DNA of 5,488 bases from an uncultured Coriobacteriaceae bacterium (GTDB taxonomy: Bacteria; Actinomycetota; Coriobacteriia; Coriobacteriales; Atopobiaceae): NCBI GenBank assembly GCA_947367165.1, contig CANBCO010000039.1, positions 1-5,488 of the forward strand. Direction: 5' to 3'. Made by a program: the position numbers and the translations under genes. Under the pieces are notes generated by a model that was not told the origin of the DNA, did not search any database, and saw only the letters and a program-made list of their open reading frames with translations. Below, piece by piece: positions 1 through 5,488 of this stretch; the first letter of the stretch is position 1, and the number at the start of each line of letters is the position of its first letter.

Positions 1-54
1 GTCATACGAGATTCCTCTACGTCTCGTGGGCTCGGAGATGTGTATAAGAGACAG
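1..54. other. Illumina Nextera adapter with P7 remnant and i7 index (synthetic sequence)
   Basis: This is library-construction sequence, not genomic DNA. Positions 3-12 (CATACGAGAT) are the end of the P7 primer; position 2 is T where P7 has G. Positions 13-20 (TCCTCTAC) are an 8-base index, matching as I recall the Nextera N712 index in adapter orientation. Positions 21-35 (GTCTCGTGGGCTCGG) are the Nextera read-2 overhang. Positions 36-54 (AGATGTGTATAAGAGACAG) are the complete 19-bp Tn5 mosaic end. The genomic insert starts at 55, directly after the mosaic end, as expected for a tagmentation cut. The element order and the exact mosaic end make the call close to certain. Confidence 0.98.
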
Positions 55-683
55 AGCTTATACACCGTTTTGTCGCACCAGATAACAAATGCGTTTTGCT
101 CGGGTTTTATAACATGGGCAGCCAAAAGCTCTTGAAAGCCATGCGCAGTACCTTTCAAAAATCCTTCGTTATCTAGGACCAAAAGCACAGAGTTTGCTTT
201 GAGCACCAAGCACGTCGCGCGCTCCGTAGCAACTGCCAGCTTCACGGCGTCCCATTCAAACGTCTGCGATACACCCTTCACATACACGCCAAACCCGGTA
301 TCGTTTGCCCAAAGATAGCGTTCACGCTCGCTACCATCCCCCTTATTTAGGCGAGAAATAATAGCCCGCGCACTCTCGGCAGGAAGATGCGAGCCTTGCC
401 AAACAGTAATTAAACCAACCAAAAGCACCAACACAACCGCAAGGGTGGGTATTTCAAAAAGAATCCTAAATACGATTGCACTCACCCCAATAATAACGCC
501 CAAAAACAAATACGTTATCCGCATAACACTTGAAACCGTAATCGAGCAGCCCTCTTTTATGAGCTTATTTGTAAGCACCGTATAATTCACAAACAAAGCG
601 GTAGCGGGAATCGCTCCCGGGATTGTAAACGTTTCCTTTTTTGCACCCACTTTTGCACCGTGTCTTTTTTTAGAACCTGCCAC
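55..683 (-). CDS. YcxB-like two-TM membrane protein, 3'-truncated by adapter
   Basis: A minus-strand frame opens with GTG at 681-683 and stays open for 209 complete codons to the adapter boundary, so the C-terminus is missing. The start is supported by GGAGG seven bases upstream, inside the end of the preceding gene; the GTG shares one base with that gene's TAG stop (TAGTG), suggesting translational coupling. The product begins with a basic stretch (K5, K6, R7, K11, K15, K16), has two hydrophobic segments at about residues 57-76 and 80-95, then a soluble part. Around residues 120-190 the pattern resembles the YcxB-like C-terminal domain: a Trp-containing FEWDAV strand (142-147), a hydrophobic strand (SVLLVLDNEGFL, 165-176) and an F-x-x-LL helix near 183-187. 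The function of YcxB proteins is poorly known. Family assignment is from pattern memory; the existence of the gene is much surer. Beyond position 55 the frame continues into adapter and should be discarded. Confidence 0.75.
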
Positions 684-2821
684 TACAATTCCTCCCAGTG
701 AATCTTATAGAGCTCCATTCCGTCTTGCGACAAAATGCGCTCAAAACCGCGGGTGTGCTCGTTTATGTGCATAAAACCAGACCACGCATCATAATTTGGA
801 ATCTGCACATAAGCTGCCAAGTTAGACTCTTCGTTTTCAAGTCGCATCACATAATTCACCCCTTGGCTTTGCAAATAAGCAGCAAGCTCGGGTTTCTCGG
901 CTAAAGAATCAAGATGCTTTGCAATATCATTTACCAAAGGCCCCATTTCAATGGCAGAGGAGCTGCTCCGTACAAATGTGGAGACGCCCTCACACGGAAA
1001 GCCAAAAAGTGACCCATCAAGCGGATAATTCATCACGTACTCATCTTGCGTTATGCGGGATACCTGCTGCATAAAGGCGCGTTTCTCGGCGACCCGGGTA
1101 AGACACTCAGGATTCATGCTGCGTGCAATTAGATACTCAGTTCGCTGAAAAGGCCTGCCCCACGGAATGTCCATATCGGGATAAAACGCCGAGACAAGCG
1201 GGTATTTTGCAGGGTACGCCGTAGGAGAAAATCGAGGACTTACCCAATAATTTAAGCCACAAAAAAACGCCATGGTCACCATCGCTCCAGCCGAGAAAGG
1301 CGCCAAACGCCGAACGCGAGGCACTCGTTTTAATAGACGCCGCACCGCTCCAGAAAGCCCATAGCCCAATGTCGCCAAACCATACGCTGCCAAAGGAACG
1401 CCCGCAAGCGCAAGGGCAGAGCTCAATCTAAAAGAATCGTTATACCAAAAGCCCACATACAACCATTTGTACGGATCCGTACTCGAGGCTGCTATTCCAT
1501 ACAACCAGGCAAGCAGCAGATAACTTACGGCTAACCAACGCGCTCGCTTGTCCCAAAGTGCCGCAACAAAACCCACAAGCACCAAGCTTGCAATAACATA
1601 TTGCGGCCACACTTTAATAGAGTACCCAACACCCAAATGCCCAAGCAAGATATAGGAAAACACGTTTTCTTCATCAATAAAAGCAGGCCAGTCGGCCGTC
1701 ACAACACCTGCCATAAAAGAGCTTCTAATACAAAAACTCCACACGTATTTAATGGCAACAAGCGTAAGTAAACCGCATGCAACACGCAACACCGTCCTTA
1801 TCACGCGATGTTTTGAAAGAGCAGCGATTGCCAAAGGAATTCTTGAAACCTGCCAAACCAAAAACGGAATGAGAATAATGCCAAGGGTAAAGACACCATT
1901 TGGCTGTGCAAGCATAATCACAAGGCAAGAAAGCAGGAGCAAAAAGCCACCAAGAAGACGCTTCTTAAAACCGCTCGTTTCTTTTCCGAGAAACCCACAG
2001 AATAAAAAACAAGCGACTACACCTGCTGGAACAAGCGCATAACTGAGCATGTTTGGATAGAGTGGACCCCATTCGCAAAGAAGCCACGGATACGTTATAA
2101 AGCCCAGTGTTACGGCAGCTCCTGCAAGCAAAATACCACCACTATTGTTGCTAAGTCCGCGTAACAATCCATACATTGATGTCGGCACTAACAACACAAA
2201 CACCATTAAAAGAGCACCATTACACGAAACAGCAATGTTTTGCGAAACCACAGTAGCAGGAAGCGCGACAATCCACTGCCAAAGCGGAGGATAAAAATAA
2301 AAGGTATTCAAATTTTCACCCAAAGGATCTTGTCCCGCTGGATAATACGTGTACGACCAGGGATCAAAAGGCGACCAGTTAGTTTTTTGCGTAAGCATTT
2401 GCGCCACAGACAAGTGGTGAGAGTTGTCAACGAGCCAGGCGTAATTGTTTGCACTGCCCTCACTTCTTATAAAAAAGATTACAAACAAGAAAAGTGCTAT
2501 CAGCACAAACGTAGCATAAAGAAGAAGCGTTTTTTTTCTCGGAAGCGAAAAAGAAAACGAGCCAGTTCTGCGTTTTTGCAAAAGCAAACGCACCAAAAGA
2601 GCAACGGCAAAAGGCAACAATACCAGCGTGTAATAATTTGCCAAAATAACGCCATTATACACGGTAGCCAAAAGCGCAAGAACAAAAAGCGAAATGATAG
2701 GAGCCAATACAAGCGAAATCCAACGCGGCAAAGAAAAGCAGCGTAAAATGCAAAAGCCTGTTCCAAAAAGCGCAATGGCTAACAAGCATGCATCAAATAA
2801 AGCAAGAGCCCATGCAAGCAT
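683..2821 (-). CDS. Polytopic membrane protein, DUF6541-like / GT-C type (712 aa)
   Basis: A complete frame from ATG (2819-2821) to TAG (683-685). AGGA lies about eight bases upstream of the start, inside the end of pgi, with only two bases between the genes. I count roughly 13-15 hydrophobic segments: near residues 3-27, 33-57, 62-82, 98-118, 176-196, 199-220, 228-248, 258-278, 287-303, 308-324, 342-360, 405-422, 429-446, 465-486 and 509-526. A large loop at about 119-175 contains the polar motif DNSHH (132-136) and many aromatic and proline residues. The last ~185 residues (from about 527) form a soluble, presumably extracytoplasmic domain. Multi-TM N-terminal part, a polar loop and a soluble C-terminal domain are the architecture of GT-C glycosyltransferase-like proteins and of the DUF6541 family common in Actinomycetota. 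D132 could be the loop acidic residue of such enzymes, but that is inference. Neither donor nor acceptor can be named. Adjacent pgi may simply share a transcript. Confidence 0.85.
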   Translation of the reverse strand: MLAWALALFDACLLAIALFGTGFCILRCFSLPRWISLVLAPIISLFVLALLATVYNGVILANYYTLVLLPFAVALLVRLLLQKRRTGSFSFSLPRKKTLLLYATFVLIALFLFVIFFIRSEGSANNYAWLVDNSHHLSVAQMLTQKTNWSPFDPWSYTYYPAGQDPLGENLNTFYFYPPLWQWIVALPATVVSQNIAVSCNGALLMVFVLLVPTSMYGLLRGLSNNSGGILLAGAAVTLGFITYPWLLCEWGPLYPNMLSYALVPAGVVACFLFCGFLGKETSGFKKRLLGGFLLLLSCLVIMLAQPNGVFTLGIILIPFLVWQVSRIPLAIAALSKHRVIRTVLRVACGLLTLVAIKYVWSFCIRSSFMAGVVTADWPAFIDEENVFSYILLGHLGVGYSIKVWPQYVIASLVLVGFVAALWDKRARWLAVSYLLLAWLYGIAASSTDPYKWLYVGFWYNDSFRLSSALALAGVPLAAYGLATLGYGLSGAVRRLLKRVPRVRRLAPFSAGAMVTMAFFCGLNYWVSPRFSPTAYPAKYPLVSAFYPDMDIPWGRPFQRTEYLIARSMNPECLTRVAEKRAFMQQVSRITQDEYVMNYPLDGSLFGFPCEGVSTFVRSSSSAIEMGPLVNDIAKHLDSLAEKPELAAYLQSQGVNYVMRLENEESNLAAYVQIPNYDAWSGFMHINEHTRGFERILSQDGMELYKIHWEEL

Positions 2822-2823
2822 AC

Positions 2824-4527
2824 TTATTGTTCCTGCCGTTTGTTTGCAGCATAAAAGGCAATAAGCGCCTGGGTAGACGCGTCTTGCGAAGCAATCGCCT
2901 CTTGTTTTCCGTGAAGCGCAGGCACAATCTGCTTGGCTAGCTGTTTTCCAAGCTCAACGCCCCATTGGTCAAACGAATCAATGCCCCACACAACACCTTG
3001 TGTAAACGTAATGTGCTCATACAATGCAATAAGAGCACCGAGCGCATATGGTGTCAGGTCCACGCCAAAAATGGAAGTGGTAGGACGATTACCCGAGAAA
3101 ACCCGCGCCGGAACAATCGGTTCGGGAGTGCCTTCGCGACGCACTTCCTCGGCGGTTTTGCCAAAAGCCAGAGCACGCGTTTGCGCCAAAAAGTTGGAAA
3201 GGAAAAGTTCTTGCACATCTTGGCCATTAACAGTTTGTGGGTGCGCCGTATTTACAAACGCAATAAAGTCCGCAGGAATAAGCGAAGTGCCCTGATGAAG
3301 CAGCTGGTAAAACGCATGCTGTCCATTTGTTCCGGGCTCACCCCAAAACACTTCTCCTGTGTGACACGTCACCGGATGCCCATCCCAACGAACGCTTTTT
3401 CCGTTAGACTCCATGGTAAGCTGCTGCAAATACGCTGGAAAACGGCTGAGATACTGATTATATGGAAGGACAGCGTGAGAACGTGTCTTAAAGAAATTCA
3501 CGTACCACACGTTAATGAGCCCCATAAGTGCCGGAACATTTTTTTCAAGCGGCGTGGTTAAAAAGTGGACATCCATCTCGTGCATTCCGAGCAAAAAATC
3601 CTCAAACCGCTTGGGACCAAGCACTACAGCAAGAATAGTTCCAACTGCAGACGAGACCGAGTAGCGCCCTCCTACCCAATCCCAGAAACCAAAGGTGTTC
3701 TCTGGGTCAATACCAAAGTCCTTCACCAAATCAAGCGCAGTTGAAACGGCCACAAAATGGTGAGCAACGGCACTTTGCGTTGCCTCGAGCGTGTACGGAA
3801 TCGCGCCAGCAATGCGAAGATTTCCAATAAGCCAGTCTTTTGCTTCCTGCGCGTTTGTAAGCGTTTCCAGTGTAGTAAACGTTTTTGAAACAATGATAAA
3901 GAGCGTGGTTTCTGGGTCTAAGTCGGCGGTTTTCTCGGCTAAATCGTTAGGGTCTACATTTGAGACAAACCGCGCAGAAAGCCCAGCGTCTGCATAAGGT
4001 TTTAAAGCCTCATAGGCCATGGCAGGACCGAGGTCAGATCCGCCAATTCCTATGTTTACCACAGTTTTAATGGGTTTTCCGGTGATACCTTTCCACTCGC
4101 CGCTTCTTACGCGCTCCGCAAAAGCGTAGATACGCTCGCGCACTTCTACAACGTCTTTGACCACGTCTTGGTCGCCATGCAGTATTGTGCCTTTTTCGGA
4201 AGCCGGACGACGAAGTGCTGTATGAAGAACGGCGCGATCTTCGGTGGTATTGATATGCTCACCAGCAAACATGGCATCGCGACGGCGTTCCAGGTGCACC
4301 TCGCGAGCAAGCTCACATAACAGCTGAATCGTCTTTTCTTGTATGAGATTTTTTGAAAGATCAAAGTAAAACCCACACACCTTGTGCGAAAAAACCTCAG
4401 CTCGCTTAGGGTCTTTTAAAAACCAGTCTTTAAGTGAATAACCTTCTGCACACATCTCTGTGTGATGCTCGGCTAAACGGGCCCAGGCTTCAGTAGTTGT
4501 GGGGTCTTGTGCAGCTACATTGCTCAT
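2824..4527 (-). CDS. pgi: Glucose-6-phosphate isomerase
   Basis: Interconverts glucose 6-phosphate and fructose 6-phosphate in the cytosol (glycolysis, gluconeogenesis, supply of hexose phosphates). The 567-residue product is the long bacterial/eukaryotic-type enzyme (E. coli 549 residues) and appears intact. Both family signatures are visible: D-W-V-G-G-R-Y-S at 283-290 ending in G296, and the C-terminal signature at 511-528 with [10 protein letters not shown]. Sugar-phosphate binding stretches are [10 protein letters not shown] (159-168) and SKTFTTLET (214-222). Expected catalytic residues are present: E373 in MESNGK, H404 in NGQH and K528 in GVELGK. The ATG at 4525-4527 is preceded by AAGGAG (4532-4537) four bases upstream, a strong if close ribosome binding site. 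The gene starts 20 bases after the 3' end of tRNA-Leu, with no terminator and no room for a separate promoter. Stop TAA (2824-2826) is two bases before the next start. Codon third positions are mixed AT/GC, unlike the GC-rich kinase beyond the tRNA. Confidence 0.98.
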   Translation of the reverse strand: MSNVAAQDPTTTEAWARLAEHHTEMCAEGYSLKDWFLKDPKRAEVFSHKVCGFYFDLSKNLIQEKTIQLLCELAREVHLERRRDAMFAGEHINTTEDRAVLHTALRRPASEKGTILHGDQDVVKDVVEVRERIYAFAERVRSGEWKGITGKPIKTVVNIGIGGSDLGPAMAYEALKPYADAGLSARFVSNVDPNDLAEKTADLDPETTLFIIVSKTFTTLETLTNAQEAKDWLIGNLRIAGAIPYTLEATQSAVAHHFVAVSTALDLVKDFGIDPENTFGFWDWVGGRYSVSSAVGTILAVVLGPKRFEDFLLGMHEMDVHFLTTPLEKNVPALMGLINVWYVNFFKTRSHAVLPYNQYLSRFPAYLQQLTMESNGKSVRWDGHPVTCHTGEVFWGEPGTNGQHAFYQLLHQGTSLIPADFIAFVNTAHPQTVNGQDVQELFLSNFLAQTRALAFGKTAEEVRREGTPEPIVPARVFSGNRPTTSIFGVDLTPYALGALIALYEHITFTQGVVWGIDSFDQWGVELGKQLAKQIVPALHGKQEAIASQDASTQALIAFYAANKRQEQ

Positions 4528-4531
4528 GTCG

Positions 4532-4537
4532 CTCCTT
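4532..4537 (-). promoter_or_regulatory. Ribosome binding site of pgi
   Basis: AAGGAG on the minus strand, four bases before the pgi ATG and ten bases after the tRNA CCA end. It is the only plausible Shine-Dalgarno element in the 20-base gap. It would survive 3' processing of the tRNA, leaving pgi with a very short leader. Confidence 0.8.
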
Positions 4538-4547
4538 GCGTCGTCGT

Positions 4548-4634
4548 TGGTGCGGGCGAAAGGACTTGAACCTTCATGAGGAAACCCTCATACGGACCTG
4601 AACCGTACGCGTCTGCCAATTCCGCCACACCCGC
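4548..4634 (-). tRNA. tRNA-Leu (anticodon CAG)
   Basis: A complete class II tRNA of 87 nt including encoded CCA (4548-4550). The acceptor stem GCGGGTG pairs with CGCCCGC with one G-T pair; the discriminator is A. The D arm carries the GAATTGGCAGAC loop typical of bacterial tRNA-Leu. The anticodon stem is TACGG/CCGTA and the loop TTCAGGT, giving anticodon CAG (4598-4600), which reads CUG. The long variable arm is a perfect hairpin, TGAGG-GTTT-CCTCA. The T arm is GAAGG-TTCAAGT-CCTTT, with one G-T pair. It lies 20 bases before pgi on the same strand. Base composition changes sharply just upstream of its 5' end, so this gene may be a shared sequence at which two genomes were joined. Confidence 0.97.
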
Positions 4635-4670
4635 ACTAGACGGCCCCGGCTTGCGCCGAAAGCGTAGGAT

Positions 4671-4699
4671 ATGTTACCCCAGCGCCTCGGCCTGCGCAA
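4671..4699 (-). promoter_or_regulatory. Candidate sigma-70-type promoter of tRNA-Leu (and pgi)
   Basis: On the minus strand TTGCGC (4694-4699) and TAACAT (4671-4676) are separated by exactly 17 bases, in the only AT-rich patch of a GC-rich region. Transcription would start near 4664, giving a leader of about 30 nt before the tRNA 5' end, a normal distance. If the tRNA is an assembly hinge, this promoter belongs to the GC-rich genome and says nothing about pgi expression in the other. Confidence 0.45.
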
Positions 4700-4837
4700 G
4701 GGGGAATTTCGGAGAATGTGCGCGTGCCGGGCGCGACGAAGCTCCCGGCGGCCGCGATGTGGTAGGATTCAGCCCATCGAAACCACGCTCGGGAGCGGCT
4801 CGCCGCATCCGAGCGCAAACGCAGCAGAAACGCAACC

Positions 4838-4844
4838 GGGAAGG
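4838..4844 (+). promoter_or_regulatory. Weak ribosome binding site of the kinase gene
   Basis: GGGAAGG lies 11 bases before the ATG at 4856, a rather long spacing. It supports that ATG, whose product starts at the usual distance before the glycine-rich loop. Confidence 0.4.
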
Positions 4845-4855
4845 CAGCCGGCCGC

Positions 4856-5098
4856 ATGGCCCGCCAACAGCTCATACTCGACAGATACCGCATCATAGGC
4901 AAGGCCGGAGCCGGGGGCTACGGCACGGTGCAGCACGCTTATGACACGCGCCTCAAGCGCGACGTGGCCATCAAGTGCATCCCGCTCTCGGAGGCGGACG
5001 TGGCGCGCGCCCGTCTGCTGGCCATGGAAGCGAAGATGGACGATGCCCTGGCTGCCGCCGAGGACGACGGCGAGGAGGCCGGCGAAGGGGCGGTCGAG
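4856..5098 (+). CDS. Serine/threonine protein kinase, N-terminal fragment, truncated at a chimeric junction
   Basis: About 81 codons of the N-lobe of a Hanks-type (bacterial Ser/Thr) kinase. From the ATG, residues 10-14 are RYRII, the glycine-rich loop GAGGYGTV is at 18-25 (G18, G20, G23, V25), and VAIK (37-40) supplies the ATP-binding lysine K40. After it comes an Ala/Glu/Asp-rich stretch (about 57-81) where helix C and its glutamate would be expected. The catalytic HRD and DFG motifs are never reached: from about 5085-5105 the DNA is the antisense of an ABC ATPase. The frame happens to stay open to 5488, but that part is not kinase. Codon third positions are nearly all G or C, unlike pgi. 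The N-terminal style (QLILDRYR...VAIKCI) recalls coriobacterial kinases. The gene is divergent from tRNA-Leu. The exact 3' limit given is approximate. Confidence 0.8.
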
Positions 5099-5488
5099 TA
5101 TCCCCGACGAAGCAATCGTGGCCTTCGGCCCCGTGAGGATGGTGTGTTTTGCCGGGTCCACGGCCCAGATGTCATCAGCCACGGCAAAGGCCGGGCCGAT
5201 GTCGTGCGTGCTCAGCAACACGCTCATCGTCCGTCCGGGCGCATCGTCGACGAGCCGACGCAACAGCGCCATCGTGTCGATGCGGGCGCCGACGTCGAGA
5301 AAACTCGTCGGTTCGTCCATCAGCAAGAGCGGCGTCTGCTGGGCCACAGCCCGCGCTATCATCACCTTCTGGCGTTCGCCGTCGCTCAGCTCCGCGAGGC
5401 GCACGCGCGCCTTGTGCGCAATTCCGGCAGCCTCCATCGCCGCCGCCACGATAGCGCGGTCGGACTTGGACTGACGCCCGAACACGCC
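5084..5488 (-). CDS. ABC transporter ATP-binding protein (FecE-like), internal fragment
   Basis: The frame enters from the window edge (GGC at 5486-5488; the GTG at 5483-5485 is an internal valine, not a start) and runs leftwards. Numbering from that valine, the ABC signature LSDGE is at 33-37 (5375-5389), Walker B LLLMDEP at 53-59 (5309-5329) with catalytic E58, the D-loop FLD at 62-64, and the switch histidine in STHD at 94 (5204-5206). Walker A and Q-loop lie outside the window. The order and the DGERQKVMIARA / DEPTSFLD wording match ATPases of iron-siderophore, haem or cobalamin importers (FecE/HmuV/BtuD type); the style recalls Bacteroidota members. Such a protein works on the inner face of the membrane with a permease dimer and binding protein, none of which is visible. 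Similarity stops near residue 130-135 (about 5081-5098); what follows in frame down to a stop near 4769 is antisense of the kinase, so the native C-terminus is lost. Confidence 0.85.

Larger units (their letters stand above)
4635..4855. other. GC-rich intergenic region between tRNA-Leu and the divergent kinase
   Basis: 221 bases, about 68 % G+C by hand count, with no coding frame I believe. It holds a likely tRNA promoter on the minus strand (4671-4699). On the plus strand there is a TGG-TAGGAT element (4760-4768) that could be an extended -10 for the kinase, though I find no good -35 upstream. Two dyads are visible: GCCGGG (4726-4731) facing CCCGGC (4744-4749), and CGCTC-GG-GAGCG (4786-4797). 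Neither has a T-tract, so neither is a terminator; an operator role is possible but unsupported. Confidence 0.6.

Noticed and set aside
1752..2746. Plus-strand open frames of 96 and 168 codons, rich in Lys and Arg
   Set aside because: They are the antisense of hydrophobic transmembrane codons of the 712-residue protein, which naturally reads as basic residues.
2933..3561. Plus-strand open frames of 120 and 198 codons
   Set aside because: They lie fully antisense to pgi, whose catalytic residues and signatures are intact; they show no recognisable domain or ribosome binding site.
4726..4749. GCCGGG / CCCGGC inverted repeat as a terminator
   Set aside because: Six-bp arms with a 12-base spacer and no T-tract on either strand; in 68 % GC DNA such a dyad is expected by chance.
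4769..5485. A single 238-residue minus-strand protein starting at a GTG near the window end
   Set aside because: The GTG is an internal codon of an ABC ATPase that continues beyond the window, and the portion below about 5085 is antisense of the kinase N-lobe and intergenic DNA.
4548..5488. Genomic island integrated at tRNA-Leu
   Set aside because: Integrases normally use the 3' end of tRNA genes, but the GC-rich DNA lies upstream of the 5' end. There is no integrase, no repeated tRNA fragment, and the adjoining kinase is itself cut by another junction. An assembly join explains it better.
55..5488. CRISPR array, insertion sequence or phage genes
   Set aside because: I saw no regularly spaced repeats, no transposase or phage reading frames, and no terminal inverted repeats. 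The Tn5 mosaic end at 36-54 comes from library preparation, not from a resident transposon.

Overview
The window looks like a composite assembly, not a continuous piece of one chromosome, and I found no credible new biological system in it. Four segments can be separated by eye. (1) Positions 1-54 are synthetic: the end of an Illumina P7 primer, an 8-base index, the Nextera read-2 adapter and the 19-bp Tn5 mosaic end. (2) Positions 55 to about 4640 are moderate-GC bacterial DNA (I judge 45-50 %) with every gene on the minus strand. (3) From the tRNA gene (4548-4634) to about 5090 the DNA is GC-rich (about 68 % by hand count over 4641-4850) and holds the start of a serine/threonine protein kinase on the plus strand. 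(4) From about 5090 to 5488 is the C-terminal half of an ABC-transporter ATPase on the minus strand, with its expected 3' end replaced by kinase sequence.

Segment 2 reads, in transcription order: tRNA-Leu(CAG), 20 nt, pgi (glucose-6-phosphate isomerase), 2 nt, a 712-residue polytopic membrane protein resembling the DUF6541 / GT-C type proteins of Actinomycetota, 1-nt overlap (TAGTG), then a YcxB-like two-TM protein that is cut off by the adapter. This spacing indicates one transcription unit. Pgi acts in the cytosol in glycolysis/gluconeogenesis. The two membrane proteins look like envelope proteins, possibly handling lipid-linked sugars, but this is not shown.

Organism: an Actinomycetota member of class Coriobacteriia (Atopobium/Lancefieldella-like) is my best guess for segment 2, from protein style and base composition. 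The kinase N-terminus of segment 3 also looks coriobacterial but comes from DNA of much higher GC. The ABC ATPase resembles FecE-type ATPases, perhaps of Bacteroidota. These assignments are from memory of the families, not from a search. The conserved tRNA-Leu gene is a natural place for an assembler to join two related genomes, and the second junction near 5090 splits two genes in opposite orientation. Genes in segments 3 and 4 should therefore not be treated as neighbours of pgi.
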